Assembly (NCBI RefSeq): GCF_023242475.1
Contig: NZ_JALJFG010000017.1
Span: 1 to 64,000, forward strand
Reading direction: 5' to 3'
DNA length: 64,000 nt
Origin: Pseudomonas sp. MWU15-20650
Lineage (GTDB): Bacteria; Pseudomonadota; Gammaproteobacteria; Pseudomonadales; Pseudomonadaceae
Part shown: piece by piece, positions 39,684 through 53,615 of the stretch
Layout of the letters: every line of letters begins with the position of its first letter
Position numbering within the stretch: position 1 is the stretch's first letter
Translations under genes and position numbers: made by a program
Notes under the pieces: generated by a model
The model's database searches: none
Told to the model about the DNA's origin: nothing
Seen by the model: the letters and a program-made list of their open reading frames with translations, nothing else

Positions 39684-40211
39684 TTACTGCGGGCTGGCGT
39701 CCAGAGGCTGTGGCGTCGGGACCGGCACGGTTTTCACGCCGTCGACGTCTTTCTGGATCTGGTCGAGCAAGGAGCCAGGTTTGGCCGGCTCCTCGGCCTT
39801 CGGCTTCTCGGCTTCCTGCGCAGGCGCGGTCACGTTGGTGCCGTTATCCTTGCCCAGTAACGCTTCATCACGGCTTACGCCGGGCATGAAGTCGCCGGAA
39901 AGGCTCACAAGCTGGTCATTGCCATTGAAGATGACGCTGACGCGTTCCTGTTGGCGTTCACCGCCACCAGGCTGGATGCTGTAGAGATAATCCCAGCGAT
40001 CGGCATGGAAAGTGTCGGTCAGCAGAGGGTTACCCATGATAAACCGTACTTGCCGTCGGGTCATTCCCGGCCGTAACTGGTCTATCATGTCCTGCGTGAC
40101 GACATTGCCCTGCTGGATGTCGATTTTGTAAACCCCGGGGAATGAACAACCGGCGAGTGCGAGCAGTCCCACAAAGGTGAAACTGGTTAGCAAGAGCTTG
40201 GTGTTTTGCAT
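39684..40211 (-). CDS. bamE: Outer-membrane assembly lipoprotein BamE (OmlA)
   Basis: This 175-aa lipoprotein belongs to the BAM complex that inserts beta-barrels into the outer membrane. The lipobox LAGC gives lipidation at Cys22. The BamE core reads [51 protein letters not shown] proline-, glutamate- and lysine-rich tail of about 60 residues extends beyond the E. coli protein and is usual in Pseudomonas OmlA. It is divergent from fur, a conserved arrangement in the genus. Confidence 0.95.
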   Translation of the reverse strand: MQNTKLLLTSFTFVGLLALAGCSFPGVYKIDIQQGNVVTQDMIDQLRPGMTRRQVRFIMGNPLLTDTFHADRWDYLYSIQPGGGERQQERVSVIFNGNDQLVSLSGDFMPGVSRDEALLGKDNGTNVTAPAQEAEKPKAEEPAKPGSLLDQIQKDVDGVKTVPVPTPQPLDASPQ

Positions 40212-40309
40212 CGGTGGGCGACTTCCACTATCTTGGCTGGGACAACGTAAACGCCGATCATACCCGTATTAAGAGAAGCTGCGAAGCAGCATCCGCGAGA
40301 AAGCTAACC

Positions 40310-40714
40310 ATGGTTGAAAATAGCGAACTACGCAAAGCCGGTCTCAAAGTGACTCTGCCACGAGTCAAGATTCTACAAATGCTCGATTCTGCTGAGCAGC
40401 GCCACATGAGTGCCGAGGATGTTTACAAGGCGCTGATGGAGTCTAACGAGGACGTTGGCCTGGCCACGGTTTACCGTGTGCTGACCCAGTTTGAAGCCGC
40501 AGGGCTGGTGGTTCGTCATAATTTCGACGGCGGTCATGCGGTGTTCGAATTGGCAGATGGTGGTCATCACGACCATATGGTTGACCTCGATACAAACGAG
40601 GTGATTGAGTTCACCAGTCCGGAAATTGAAAAGCTCCAGCACACTATTGCTGAGCAGCACGGATTCGAATTGGTTGACCACAATCTGGTGCTTTACATCC
40701 GTAAGAAAAAGTAA
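40310..40714 (+). CDS. fur: Ferric uptake regulator Fur
   Basis: This 134-aa iron-sensing repressor has an N-terminal winged helix (LRKAGLKVTLPRVKILQML; DVGLATVYRVLTQFEAAGLV) and a C-terminal metal domain with HHDHMVDLDTNEVIEF. Like P. aeruginosa Fur, it lacks the CxxC pairs of E. coli Fur. The ATG at 40310 gives the family start MVENSELRKAGLK. The 98-bp gap to divergent bamE contains the fur promoter region, including the small hairpin GCTGCGAAGCAGC. Confidence 0.96.
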   Translation: MVENSELRKAGLKVTLPRVKILQMLDSAEQRHMSAEDVYKALMESNEDVGLATVYRVLTQFEAAGLVVRHNFDGGHAVFELADGGHHDHMVDLDTNEVIEFTSPEIEKLQHTIAEQHGFELVDHNLVLYIRKKK

Positions 40715-40746
40715 AAATCGGCGCAGTTCTGCTCTGCGAAACGATA

Positions 40747-40776
40747 GAAGGCGACCTTAGGGTCGCCTTCGTGCTT
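40747..40776 (+). terminator. Terminator of fur
   Basis: GAAGGCGACC/GGTCGCCTTC around TTAG, followed by GTGCTTTC. It lies between the convergent genes fur and recN and may also serve recN. Confidence 0.75.
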
Positions 40777-40798
40777 TCTATAAAGGGGAAGCTTCAGT

Positions 40799-42472
40799 TC
40801 AAGCCTTGGCTGCCACGACCATTTTCTTCGCGTGAGCCAAGGACTCCTTGGTTAAGTCGATACCGCCGAGCATCCGCGCCACTTCCTCTACGCGTTCCGA
40901 CTTGTTCAGTTTGGAGACGGCCGTGTGGGTTGCATCACTGCCTCGCACTTTATGTACAAACAAATGTTGATGCCCTTGGGCTGCCACTTGTGGCAAGTGG
41001 GTCACCGTCAGCACCTGGCCGCGATCCCCCAGGCGGCGCAATAACTGGCCAACGATTTCTGCGGTTGGCCCACCAATGCCGACGTCTACCTCGTCGAATA
41101 CCAGTGTCGGTACTCGTGAGGTCTGGGCGGTAATCACCTGAATCGCCAGGCTGATCCGCGACAGCTCCCCGCCGGATGCCACCTTGGCCAGTGCCTTGAG
41201 TGGTTGCCCAGGGTTGGCGCTGACCAGGAGCTCTACTTGTTCCAAGCCATGAGGTTGCAGCTCGTGACTGGTATTGGCGTGTAACTCGATGGTGAAGCGC
41301 CCGCCCGGCATGCCCAGGCGCTGAATCTCCTGCTCAACGGCACCGGCCAGGCTCGTGGCTGCCTGCTGGCGCAGGTCACTCAGCTCGCGGGCCTTCTCTT
41401 GATAATGGCGGGCAAAGGAAGCGAGCTCGTCGCCCAGTCGCTCAATGGACTCGTCATTGGCGTTCAGTGTTTCGATTTCATCCAGCAGTTTCTGCTGCAT
41501 GGTTGCAACTTCAGTGGGCTGGATTCGATGTTTGCGCGCCAGGGTATAGATAGTGTCCAGACGCTCTTCTATCTCCTGCAGGCGCGCTGGATCGGCATCG
41601 AAGTGGTCCAGGAAGCGATTCAGTTCGCCAACGGCTTCTTCAACCTGGATCTGCGCGCTGGTCAGCAGGGTGGTCGCTTCACTCAGGGAGCCGGAAGCAT
41701 TATTCACGCTGGACAGGCGGTTGAGGCTGGCTGTCAGCGCGTTGAGCACATTGCCGGAGTCGCTCTCGCTGCATTGCTCGACCACCTGGCGGCAGATGCC
41801 CAGCAAGGTCTCTGCATTGGTCAGGTTCTTGTGTTCCTGCTCAAGTTGCTCCAGCTCGGTCTCGCCCAGGCCCAGGCTTTCAAGCTCTTCGAGTTGATAG
41901 CTGAGCAGTTGGTGGCGAGCGCGTTGTTCGTCGCCGGAGTTGGAGAGGCGCTCCAGCTCCTGGCGCGTTTGGCGCCAGCGTTGGGCGGCCAGTTGCACCT
42001 GGCGGGCAAGATCGGTGGCGCCAGCGTACTCATCGAGCAAGCGGCGATGAGTATCGGTTTTCAGCAGGGATTGGTGTTCATGCTGGCTGTGGATATCGAT
42101 CAGCAACTCACCCAGGGCTTTTAAATCACCGAGGGGGCAAGGCGTGCCGTTGATGTAGCCGCGGGAGCGCCCTTCAGCGGTGATTACCCGGCGCAGAATG
42201 CAGGGGCCCTCATTATTGAGGTCGCGCTCGGCGAGCCATGCCTCGGCTTCCGGAATGTCCGCCAGGTCGAAGGTGGCGAGGATGTCGGCTTTGTCGGCAC
42301 CCGGGCGCACTACGCCACTGTCGGCGCGGTCTCCGAGGGTCAGGCCCAGGGCGTCGAGCATGATCGACTTGCCGGCGCCGGTTTCGCCTGTGATTACGCT
42401 CATTCCTCGGTCCAGTTCGAGATCCAGATGTTCAACGATGGCGTAGTTATGTACGGACAGGTGCACGAGCAT
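40799..42472 (-). CDS. recN: DNA repair protein RecN
   Basis: This 557-aa SMC-like ATPase acts in double-strand break repair. It has an N-terminal Walker A (GETGAGKSIMLDALGLTLG), long coiled coils (about residues 160-370), and C-terminal signature and Walker B (ASGGELSRISLAIQV; PTLVFDEVDVGIGG). A consensus LexA box lies 25 bp before the start, so it is very probably SOS-induced. Confidence 0.96.
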   Translation of the reverse strand: MLVHLSVHNYAIVEHLDLELDRGMSVITGETGAGKSIMLDALGLTLGDRADSGVVRPGADKADILATFDLADIPEAEAWLAERDLNNEGPCILRRVITAEGRSRGYINGTPCPLGDLKALGELLIDIHSQHEHQSLLKTDTHRRLLDEYAGATDLARQVQLAAQRWRQTRQELERLSNSGDEQRARHQLLSYQLEELESLGLGETELEQLEQEHKNLTNAETLLGICRQVVEQCSESDSGNVLNALTASLNRLSSVNNASGSLSEATTLLTSAQIQVEEAVGELNRFLDHFDADPARLQEIEERLDTIYTLARKHRIQPTEVATMQQKLLDEIETLNANDESIERLGDELASFARHYQEKARELSDLRQQAATSLAGAVEQEIQRLGMPGGRFTIELHANTSHELQPHGLEQVELLVSANPGQPLKALAKVASGGELSRISLAIQVITAQTSRVPTLVFDEVDVGIGGPTAEIVGQLLRRLGDRGQVLTVTHLPQVAAQGHQHLFVHKVRGSDATHTAVSKLNKSERVEEVARMLGGIDLTKESLAHAKKMVVAAKA

Positions 42473-42496
42473 GAACGTCGCTCCCAGGCTTTAGGT

Positions 42497-42512
42497 CTGG
42501 TTATTTATACAG
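42497..42512. promoter_or_regulatory. LexA box upstream of recN
   Basis: CTGGTTATTTATACAG fits the CTG-N10-CAG LexA operator, with an AT-rich middle. It starts 24 bp before the recN ATG on the minus strand, where it would cover the promoter. Confidence 0.85.
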
Positions 42513-42644
42513 TGTTTTGATCGGGGCTGACAATCCTGCCGCTTAGCTCGATTTACTTGATCGGCTGTGTTTTTTAGTGCGATGGGGAATGAGTGCGCAG
42601 GAAACGGTCCGATGTGTGTGAAAGACTTTGGTAATGCCTGCGCC

Positions 42645-42672
42645 CTTGAACCTGGAAATTGTGGCCCCATAT
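42645..42672 (+). promoter_or_regulatory. Heat-shock (sigma-32) promoter of grpE
   Basis: CTTGAA at 42645-42650 and CCCCATAT at 42665-42672 are separated by 14 bp, close to the sigma-32 consensus. It lies 54 bp before the grpE ATG. Confidence 0.9.
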
Positions 42673-42725
42673 ACCGGAACAGAAGCGCGAGTTGAGTTCG
42701 CGCATGATTTTGAAAGGAGAAATCT

Positions 42726-43286
42726 ATGGCTGACGAACAGACGCAGGATACGCAAACTCCAGACGCCAATTCGGCTGCCGGTGAGGAGCTGGCGACTCGC
42801 GTGCAAGTACTCGAAGAGCAATTGGCCGCCGCGCAGGATCAATCTTTGCGTGTTGCTGCCGATCTGCAGAACGTCCGCCGCCGTGCCGAGCAGGACGTAG
42901 AAAAGGCTCACAAATTCGCATTGGAAAAATTCTCCAATGATCTGCTACCGATCATCGATAGCCTGGAGCGTGGCCTTGAGTTGTCCAACCCGGACGACGA
43001 AAACATCCGCCCAATGCGTGAAGGAATCGAGCTGACCCTGAAAATGTTCCAGGACACCCTGAAGCGTTATCAGTTGGAAGCCATTGATCCGCAAGGCGGC
43101 GAGCCGTTCAACGCTGAGCATCATCAAGCCATGGCCATGCAAGAAAGTCATGACCTGGAGCCTAACAGCGTGTTGAAAGTGTTCCAGAAGGGATATCAGC
43201 TCAACGGTCGCTTGCTGCGCCCGGCAATGGTGGTGGTGAGCAAGGCTCCTGTAGCCGTTGCACCTTCTATTGATGAGCAGGCTTGA
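42726..43286 (+). CDS. grpE: GrpE, nucleotide exchange factor for DnaK
   Basis: This 186-aa cochaperone releases ADP from DnaK. It has an N-terminal coiled coil (about 18-70) and a C-terminal beta domain (PLL..., [46 protein letters not shown]) that are diagnostic. A strong AAAGGAGA ribosome-binding site precedes ATG 42726. Under its own heat-shock promoter; dnaK follows with a second one. Confidence 0.97.
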   Translation: MADEQTQDTQTPDANSAAGEELATRVQVLEEQLAAAQDQSLRVAADLQNVRRRAEQDVEKAHKFALEKFSNDLLPIIDSLERGLELSNPDDENIRPMREGIELTLKMFQDTLKRYQLEAIDPQGGEPFNAEHHQAMAMQESHDLEPNSVLKVFQKGYQLNGRLLRPAMVVVSKAPVAVAPSIDEQA

Positions 43287-43309
43287 AATCCGCCGCAAGG
43301 CCCCCATTT
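43282..43309 (+). promoter_or_regulatory. Heat-shock (sigma-32) promoter of dnaK
   Basis: CTTGAA at 43282-43287, overlapping the grpE stop codon, and CCCCATTT at 43302-43309 are separated by 14 bp, the same spacer as at the grpE promoter. It lies about 80 bp before the dnaK ATG. Confidence 0.88.
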
Positions 43310-43388
43310 ATAAGTCAAGCGTTTAAGTGCTACCGCAGTTAGCCGCCACTGCTGCGGCATCCAAATTCAAGTTTCGGGAGAGTAAATC

Positions 43389-45305
<1,917 letters not shown>

Positions 45306-45622
45306 TCTGCTCGACCGGTTGACCGCTAATAAGCGGTGACTGGTAGGATGTCGCCGCGCGGGAGCTTGCTCCCGCGTTGGCGTGTCTGGGGTATGCGAAT
45401 TTTTACAGCATGCGACAACGCTCGGGTGCTGGCGGTGTGATCGGGAATGCTCCTGCTTCCCGATCGACAGTCACCGCGCTTTTGGCTGGGTCCCTGGCTG
45501 GAAGCAGTAATGACCAGGATCGTTGAATTGACGTGAGTTGGGTCCGGGCCTGTATTGGGGCTCAACGAGTTTGGCAAGGCTCAGGAGGGTCGAGCCGAAC
45601 GTCCTTAAGAGTGCAAAGACTT
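45306..45622. other. Gene-free gap between dnaK and dnaJ with three hairpins
   Basis: This 317-bp gap has no supported gene. It holds ACCGCTAATAAGCGGT (45322-45337), CGCGGGAGC/GCTCCCGCG (45357-45376, REP-like) and GATCGGGAA/TTCCCGATC (about 45438-45464). None is followed by a T-run. I find no sigma-32 promoter for dnaJ here, so dnaJ may depend on readthrough. Confidence 0.6.
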
Positions 45623-47564
<1,942 letters not shown>

Positions 47565-47579
47565 TCAGTAGCTAAAATA

Positions 47580-47612
47580 GGGCTTCAGGATTATCCTGAG
47601 GCCCCGTTTTAC
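47580..47612 (+). terminator. Terminator of dapB
   Basis: GGGCTTCAGGA/TCCTGAGGCCC around a short loop is followed by CCGTTTTA. It lies 16 bp past the dapB stop codon. Confidence 0.85.
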
Positions 47613-47738
47613 CCGCTAAGCGACTTCCTGTCGCATTCTCCTGCCTTTAAGGCTCATTAGCGGTGGACCAAAAAACCCTTTTTCTGTAAGCTACAGCTTT
47701 AGTGTGTCCACTAAAAGCGCGCAGAATAATTCAGTGAA

Positions 47739-47776
47739 GAAGCGGGGTGACGTGTCCATACGTCACTCCGCTTTTT
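47739..47776 (+). terminator. Intrinsic terminator in the carA leader (candidate attenuator)
   Basis: AAGCGGGGTGACGT/ACGTCACTCCGCTT around GTCCAT is followed by six T residues. It ends 47 bp before the carA start and lies 127 bp beyond the dapB terminator, so it must act on a transcript that begins in the leader or reads through. An inverted repeat GCGAC/GTCGC lies upstream at 47620-47634. Confidence 0.8.
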
Positions 47777-47822
47777 TACAACCTGCGATCGCCCTTTCAG
47801 GCTTTATTTACGGGAGGTCTTC

Positions 47823-48959
47823 TTGACTAAGCCAGCCATACTCGCCCTTGCTGATGGCAGCATTTTTCGCGGCGAAGCCATTGGAGCCGACGGTCAAACC
47901 GTTGGAGAGGTGGTGTTTAACACTGCCATGACCGGCTATCAGGAAATCCTTACCGATCCTTCCTACGCCCAACAGATCGTTACCCTGACCTATCCGCACA
48001 TCGGCAACACCGGTACTACACCGGAAGACGTCGAGTCTGATCGTGTCTGGTCGGCTGGTCTGGTGATTCGTGACTTGCCACTGGTTGCGAGCAACTGGCG
48101 TAACACGATGTCGCTGTCCGATTACCTGAAAGCCAACAACGTTGTGGCGATCGCCGGTATCGATACGCGCCGTCTGACACGCATCCTGCGTGAAAAAGGC
48201 TCGCAGAACGGCTGCATCATGGCCGGTGACAATATTTCCGAAGAAGCGGCGATCGCCGCAGCTCAAGGCTTCCCTGGCCTGAAAGGCATGGATCTGGCGA
48301 AAGTCGTCAGCACCAAAGAGAAGTACGAGTGGCGCTCCACTGTCTGGGACTTGAAGACCGACAGTCACGAGACTATTGCTGCTGCCGACCTGCAATACCA
48401 CGTAGTCGCTTACGACTACGGTATCAAATACAACATTCTGCGCATGCTGGTTGAGCGCGGCTGCCGCGTGACCGTGGTGCCGGCGCAAACCCCAGCCAGT
48501 GATGTGCTCGCCCTGCAACCGGACGGCGTGTTCCTGTCCAACGGCCCGGGTGACCCTGAGCCTTGCGACTATGCCATCCAGGCGATCAAGGAAGTACTGG
48601 AGACCGAGATTCCGGTCTTCGGTATCTGCCTGGGTCACCAGTTGCTGGCCCTGGCTTCCGGTGCCAAGACCCTGAAAATGGGCCACGGCCACCACGGCGC
48701 CAACCACCCGGTGCAGGATCTGGACACTGGCGTTGTAATGATCACCAGCCAGAACCACGGCTTTGCAGTGGACGAGGCGACATTGCCGGGCAATGTCCGA
48801 GCCATTCACAAGTCGCTGTTCGACGGCTCCCTGCAAGGCATCGAGCGCACCGACAAGAGCGCGTTCAGCTTCCAGGGCCACCCTGAAGCCAGCCCGGGCC
48901 CGAACGACGTAGCGCCGCTGTTCGACCGTTTCATCAATGAGATGGCCAAGCGACGCTGA
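47823..48959 (+). CDS. carA: Carbamoyl-phosphate synthase small subunit
   Basis: This 378-aa glutaminase subunit supplies ammonia to CarB for carbamoyl phosphate, used in arginine and pyrimidine synthesis. Class I amidotransferase motif [14 protein letters not shown] holds the catalytic Cys; [11 protein letters not shown] holds the His. The start codon is TTG at 47823, with GGGAGG seven bases upstream and no nearby ATG, giving [12 protein letters not shown], the family N-terminus. An intrinsic terminator lies just upstream, suggesting attenuation. Confidence 0.96.
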   Translation: MTKPAILALADGSIFRGEAIGADGQTVGEVVFNTAMTGYQEILTDPSYAQQIVTLTYPHIGNTGTTPEDVESDRVWSAGLVIRDLPLVASNWRNTMSLSDYLKANNVVAIAGIDTRRLTRILREKGSQNGCIMAGDNISEEAAIAAAQGFPGLKGMDLAKVVSTKEKYEWRSTVWDLKTDSHETIAAADLQYHVVAYDYGIKYNILRMLVERGCRVTVVPAQTPASDVLALQPDGVFLSNGPGDPEPCDYAIQAIKEVLETEIPVFGICLGHQLLALASGAKTLKMGHGHHGANHPVQDLDTGVVMITSQNHGFAVDEATLPGNVRAIHKSLFDGSLQGIERTDKSAFSFQGHPEASPGPNDVAPLFDRFINEMAKRR

Positions 48960-49064
48960 CTGAGTGGCTAGCGGGCGGCCCCGAACCTCGGTGGCCCCCG
49001 CAGGCTCTTCAAAGATTGTTCAAGACGGCTTGCCGACTGACCTGCGGATTTGAGTGACAAACCC

Positions 49065-52000
49065 ATGCCAAAACGTACAGACATAAAAAGCATCCTGATT
49101 CTCGGCGCTGGCCCGATCGTGATCGGCCAGGCTTGTGAGTTCGACTACTCCGGCGCCCAGGCTTGTAAAGCCCTGCGCGAGGAGGGCTACCGCGTCATCC
49201 TGGTGAACTCCAACCCGGCCACCATCATGACCGACCCGGCCATGGCCGACGCGACCTACATTGAGCCGATCAAATGGCAGACCGTTGCCAAGATCATCGA
49301 GAAGGAGCGTCCGGACGCGCTGCTGCCGACCATGGGTGGCCAGACTGCACTGAACTGCGCCCTGGACCTGGAGCGCGAAGGCGTCCTGGAAAAGTTCGGC
49401 GTTGAAATGATCGGCGCCAATGCCGACACGATCGACAAAGCTGAAGACCGTTCGCGTTTCGACAAGGCCATGAAGTCCATCGGCCTGGCGTGCCCGCGTT
49501 CCGGGATCGCCCACAGCATGGAAGAAGCCAACGCGGTCCTCGAGACCCTGGGCTTCCCGTGCATCATCCGTCCGTCCTTCACCATGGGCGGCACCGGTGG
49601 TGGTATTGCCTACAACCGTGAAGAGTTCGAAGAAATCTGCGCCCGTGGTCTGGACTTGTCGCCAACCAAAGAGCTGCTGATCGACGAATCGCTGATCGGC
49701 TGGAAAGAGTATGAGATGGAAGTTGTCCGCGATAAGAAGGACAACTGCATCATCGTCTGCTCCATCGAAAACTTTGACCCGATGGGCGTGCACACCGGTG
49801 ACTCGATCACCGTTGCTCCTGCGCAGACCCTGACCGACAAGGAATACCAGATCCTGCGTAACGCCTCCCTGGCGGTCTTGCGCGAGATCGGCGTGGAAAC
49901 CGGCGGTTCGAACGTTCAGTTCGGCATTTGCCCGGACACCGGCCGCATGGTCGTGATCGAGATGAACCCGCGTGTATCCCGTTCGTCGGCCCTGGCTTCC
50001 AAGGCCACCGGTTTCCCGATTGCCAAAGTCGCGGCCAAACTGGCTGTAGGCTACACCCTGGACGAACTGTCGAACGACATCACCGGCGGCAAGACCCCGG
50101 CGTCCTTCGAGCCGTCCATCGACTATGTCGTGACCAAGCTGCCACGCTTTGCCTTCGAGAAATTCGCCAAGGCTGACGCACGCCTGACCACTCAGATGAA
50201 GTCGGTCGGTGAAGTCATGGCTATCGGCCGTACCTTCCAGGAATCCCTGCAGAAAGCCCTGCGTGGTCTGGAAGTGGGTGTTTGCGGCCTCGACGAGAAG
50301 CTTGACCTGAGCAATCCGGAAAGCATGAGCGTACTCAAGCGCGAGCTGACCGTTCCGGGTGCCGAGCGTATCTGGTATGTGGCTGATGCCTTCCGCGCAG
50401 GCATGACCGTCGAAGACATCTTCGGCATGAACATGATTGATCCGTGGTTCCTGGTACAGATCGAAGATCTGATCAAGGAAGAGGAGAAGGTCAAGACACT
50501 GGGTCTGGCCAGCATCGACCGCGACATGATGTTCCGCCTCAAGCGCAAAGGTTTCTCCGATCAGCGCCTGGCCAAGTTGTTGGGTGTGACTGAGAAGAAC
50601 CTGCGGACTCATCGCCACAAGCTGGAGATCTTCCCGGTCTACAAGCGCGTTGATACCTGCGCGGCCGAGTTCTCCACCGACACCGCCTACCTGTACTCCA
50701 CCTACGAGGAAGAGTGCGAAGCTGCGCCGTCGGGTCGTGACAAGATCATGATCCTGGGTGGCGGTCCGAACCGTATCGGCCAGGGCATCGAGTTCGACTA
50801 TTGCTGCGTACACGCCGCTCTTGCTCTGCGTGAAGACGGGTACGAGACCATCATGGTCAACTGCAACCCGGAAACTGTTTCCACCGACTACGATACCTCT
50901 GATCGCCTGTACTTCGAGCCAGTAACCCTGGAAGACGTGCTGGAAATCGTGCGCGTCGAGAAGCCAAAAGGCGTGATCGTCCAGTACGGCGGCCAAACCC
51001 CGCTGAAGCTGGCGCGTGCCCTGGAAGCGGCCGGCGTACCGATCATCGGCACCAGCCCAGACGCTATCGACCGTGCTGAAGACCGCGAGCGCTTCCAGCA
51101 AATGGTCGAGCGCCTGAACCTGCGTCAGCCGCCAAACGCCACTGTGCGCAGTGAAGATGAAGCTATTCGTGCGGCCAGCAAGATTGGTTACCCGCTGGTG
51201 GTGCGTCCGTCCTACGTGCTGGGCGGCCGGGCGATGGAAATCGTCTACGAAGAAGAAGAACTCAAGCGTTACCTGCGCGATGCGGTGAAGGTGTCCAACG
51301 ACAGCCCTGTGCTGCTGGACCACTTCCTCAACTGCGCTATTGAAATGGACGTGGATGCGGTTTGCGACGGTACCGATGTGGTGATCGGCGCGATCATGCA
51401 ACACATCGAACAGGCGGGCGTTCACTCCGGTGACTCCGCATGCTCGCTGCCGCCGTACTCGCTGCCTGTGCATATCCAGGATGAGATGCGCGAGCAGGTC
51501 AAGAAGATGGCTTTGGAGTTGGGTGTGGTCGGCCTGATGAACGTTCAGTTGGCGCTGCAAGGCGAAGACATCTACGTCATCGAAGTCAACCCGCGTGCTT
51601 CGCGTACCGTACCGTTCGTGTCCAAGTGCATCGGTGTGTCCCTGGCCATGATCGCTGCCCGCGTGATGGCTGGTAAGACCCTGAAGGAAATCGGCTTCAC
51701 CAAGGAAATCATTCCAAACTTCTACAGCGTGAAAGAGGCAGTGTTCCCATTTGCCAAATTCCCTGGCGTGGACCCGATCCTGGGCCCAGAGATGAAGTCC
51801 ACCGGTGAGGTGATGGGTGTGGGCGACACCTTCGGCGAAGCGTTTGCCAAGGCTCAGATGGGTGCCAGCGAAGTGCTGCCGACCGGTGGTACTGCGTTCA
51901 TCAGCGTTCGTGATGATGACAAGCCGCTGGTTGCGGGTGTGGCCCGTGATCTGATCAACTTGGGTTTTGAAGTCGTGGCTACCGCTGGGACCGCCAAGCT

Positions 52001-52286
52001 GATCGAAGCTGCCGGCCTGAAAGTACGTCGCGTGAACAAGGTGACGGAAGGCCGTCCGCACGTGGTCGACATGATCAAGAATGACGAAGTCACCCTGATC
52101 ATCAACACCACCGAAGGTCGTCAGTCGATCGCGGATTCCTATTCCATTCGTCGTAATGCCTTGCAGCACAAGATCTATTGCACCACCACTATTGCTGCTG
52201 GCGAAGCCATCTGCGAAGCGCTCAAGTTCGGTCCGGAAAAGACCGTGCGTCGCTTGCAGGATCTACACGCAGGATTGAAGGCATGA
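49065..52286 (+). CDS. carB: Carbamoyl-phosphate synthase large subunit
   Basis: This 1073-aa subunit makes carbamoyl phosphate from bicarbonate, ammonia and two ATP. Two homologous ATP-grasp halves are visible (starting near residue 8, [21 protein letters not shown], and near 560, [19 protein letters not shown]), with an oligomerisation region between them. A C-terminal MGS-like allosteric domain begins at about 935 ([29 protein letters not shown]). ATG 49065 gives [12 protein letters not shown]. Follows carA by about 105 bp. Confidence 0.97.
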   Translation: MPKRTDIKSILILGAGPIVIGQACEFDYSGAQACKALREEGYRVILVNSNPATIMTDPAMADATYIEPIKWQTVAKIIEKERPDALLPTMGGQTALNCALDLEREGVLEKFGVEMIGANADTIDKAEDRSRFDKAMKSIGLACPRSGIAHSMEEANAVLETLGFPCIIRPSFTMGGTGGGIAYNREEFEEICARGLDLSPTKELLIDESLIGWKEYEMEVVRDKKDNCIIVCSIENFDPMGVHTGDSITVAPAQTLTDKEYQILRNASLAVLREIGVETGGSNVQFGICPDTGRMVVIEMNPRVSRSSALASKATGFPIAKVAAKLAVGYTLDELSNDITGGKTPASFEPSIDYVVTKLPRFAFEKFAKADARLTTQMKSVGEVMAIGRTFQESLQKALRGLEVGVCGLDEKLDLSNPESMSVLKRELTVPGAERIWYVADAFRAGMTVEDIFGMNMIDPWFLVQIEDLIKEEEKVKTLGLASIDRDMMFRLKRKGFSDQRLAKLLGVTEKNLRTHRHKLEIFPVYKRVDTCAAEFSTDTAYLYSTYEEECEAAPSGRDKIMILGGGPNRIGQGIEFDYCCVHAALALREDGYETIMVNCNPETVSTDYDTSDRLYFEPVTLEDVLEIVRVEKPKGVIVQYGGQTPLKLARALEAAGVPIIGTSPDAIDRAEDRERFQQMVERLNLRQPPNATVRSEDEAIRAASKIGYPLVVRPSYVLGGRAMEIVYEEEELKRYLRDAVKVSNDSPVLLDHFLNCAIEMDVDAVCDGTDVVIGAIMQHIEQAGVHSGDSACSLPPYSLPVHIQDEMREQVKKMALELGVVGLMNVQLALQGEDIYVIEVNPRASRTVPFVSKCIGVSLAMIAARVMAGKTLKEIGFTKEIIPNFYSVKEAVFPFAKFPGVDPILGPEMKSTGEVMGVGDTFGEAFAKAQMGASEVLPTGGTAFISVRDDDKPLVAGVARDLINLGFEVVATAGTAKLIEAAGLKVRRVNKVTEGRPHVVDMIKNDEVTLIINTTEGRQSIADSYSIRRNALQHKIYCTTTIAAGEAICEALKFGPEKTVRRLQDLHAGLKA

Positions 52287-52759
52287 CCAAATACCCAATG
52301 ACCGTCCAGGGCTTCAAGGCCCTGGAAGAGGAGCACGCCCATCTGACCAAGGTCGTACGTCCAAAGCTGAGCCAGGACATCGGTACGGCTCGTGAGCTGG
52401 GTGACCTGAAGGAAAATGCCGAATACCACGCTGCTCGTGAGCAGCAGGGCATGGTCGAAGCGCGGATACGTGACATCGAAGGCCGTCTGCAGAACTCTGT
52501 AGTCATCGATGTGACGACCATTCCTCATACCGGGAAGGTGATTTTCGGCACCACCGTGGAAATCGCCAACGTCGAAACTGACGAAAGCGTGGTTTACCAC
52601 ATCGTGGGCGAAGACGAAGCTGACTTCAAACTCGGCAAGATCTCTGTCGGTTCACCGCTGGCTCGCGCCTTGATCGCCAAGGAAGAGGGTGATGTGGTGA
52701 CCGTTAAAACGCCTGGTGGCGTGACCGAGTACGAGATTGTTGAAGTTCGCCATGTCTGA
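52283..52759 (+). CDS. greA: Transcription elongation factor GreA
   Basis: This 158-aa factor stimulates transcript cleavage by backtracked RNA polymerase. It has an N-terminal coiled coil with the family signature [21 protein letters not shown] (acidic tip) and a C-terminal domain with [19 protein letters not shown]. The ATG overlaps the carB stop (ATGA), so translation is coupled; the carAB-greA order is conserved in Pseudomonas. Confidence 0.97.
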   Translation: MTKYPMTVQGFKALEEEHAHLTKVVRPKLSQDIGTARELGDLKENAEYHAAREQQGMVEARIRDIEGRLQNSVVIDVTTIPHTGKVIFGTTVEIANVETDESVVYHIVGEDEADFKLGKISVGSPLARALIAKEEGDVVTVKTPGGVTEYEIVEVRHV

Positions 52760-53192
52760 AAGGTGGCGCCCGCTTCGTGCGGGCGCCATGCTTTGGCAGC
52801 TTGCCCAGATGCTTTGGGTGGGTGGCCTATGGTTGTTTCATCTTGGTGTGCTACCGGTGCTGGGCCTGATTGGCCTGGCTCCGTTGCTGATCGATGAGAT
52901 CGATGGATTATTGAGCGCGCTGCTGGTGGGTTTTGCGGCGGCGTGTGTGATGCTTCAGGCGTTGGTGCTGGTCAAGGCTGAAGGCTTGGAAAGTCTGTGG
53001 CGGGATATTCGCGGGCAACTGCTGTTGATGGCGCTGTATGCATGCGCAATGTTTTGCGTGGTGCATGTGTGGCTGCCGGAAGCGTTGCGCTGGCAGCTAT
53101 TCAGCTATCTTGTGCTAGGGTTCTCCGGCCTGGTGCTGGTTATACAGCCGGCGCCGGGATGGAGTGGCAGGGCGCGCGAAGCGCGCCCGTGA
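52752..53192 (+). CDS. DUF4149-like inner-membrane protein
   Basis: This 146-aa protein has four membrane segments, near residues 15-35, 48-68, 85-106 and 112-132, with [17 protein letters not shown] in the first two, like DUF4149 proteins. Its function is unknown. The start (ATG 52752, MSERWRPL) lies 8 nt inside greA, suggesting a carAB-greA operon tail. A conserved neighbour of greA in Pseudomonas. Confidence 0.78.
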   Translation: MSERWRPLRAGAMLWQLAQMLWVGGLWLFHLGVLPVLGLIGLAPLLIDEIDGLLSALLVGFAAACVMLQALVLVKAEGLESLWRDIRGQLLLMALYACAMFCVVHVWLPEALRWQLFSYLVLGFSGLVLVIQPAPGWSGRAREARP

Positions 53193-53201
53193 CCCTTGTA
53201 A

Positions 53202-53510
53202 TCATTTGAAGCGATGAACGTTCGACAGTTGCTTGTTGACGCTGAAATTCTTGCGATACAGCAGCGCCATCTTGCCGATGACCTGAACCAGGTCCGCTTT
53301 GCCGGTCTTGCACAGTTCTGCAATGGCGGCCAGGCGCGCTTCGCGATCAAGGATATTGACCTTGATCTTGATCAGCTCGTGATCGTTCAGTGCGCGTTCA
53401 AATTCGGCTAACACACCTTCAGTCAAACCGTTGTCTGCCACAATCAGAACTGGTTTCAGATGGTGGCCAATGGATTTGTACTGTTTCTTCTGCTCTTGAG
53501 TGAGCGGCAT
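53202..53510 (-). CDS. yhbY: YhbY-type CRM RNA-binding protein
   Basis: This 102-aa protein has the CRM fold (KKQYKSIGHHLKPVLIVADNGLTEGVLAEFERALNDHELIKIKVNI) associated with pre-50S ribosomes in E. coli. The GLTEG and LIKIKV segments mark the RNA-binding face. It is divergent from rlmE, with a 105-bp shared promoter region, a common arrangement. Confidence 0.94.
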   Translation of the reverse strand: MPLTQEQKKQYKSIGHHLKPVLIVADNGLTEGVLAEFERALNDHELIKIKVNILDREARLAAIAELCKTGKADLVQVIGKMALLYRKNFSVNKQLSNVHRFK

Positions 53511-53615
53511 AATCTGACCCCTGCGTCTGATCTTGTAAAAAGCGGCGGCCAGTTTACCCGAGCGAGTCCGGGACCGCCCAGTTAATCACGACCCGTTTTA
53601 TTTTCGAGGTGGCCC

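Noticed and set aside
47629..47650. An ArgR box (TGTCGC-N8-AA) before carA
   Set aside because: TGTCGC is present at 47629 but the AA at the required distance is not; the match is too weak to call.
49020..52169. A 1049-codon antisense frame opposite carB
   Set aside because: A shadow of carB codon use; no start signal and no domain.
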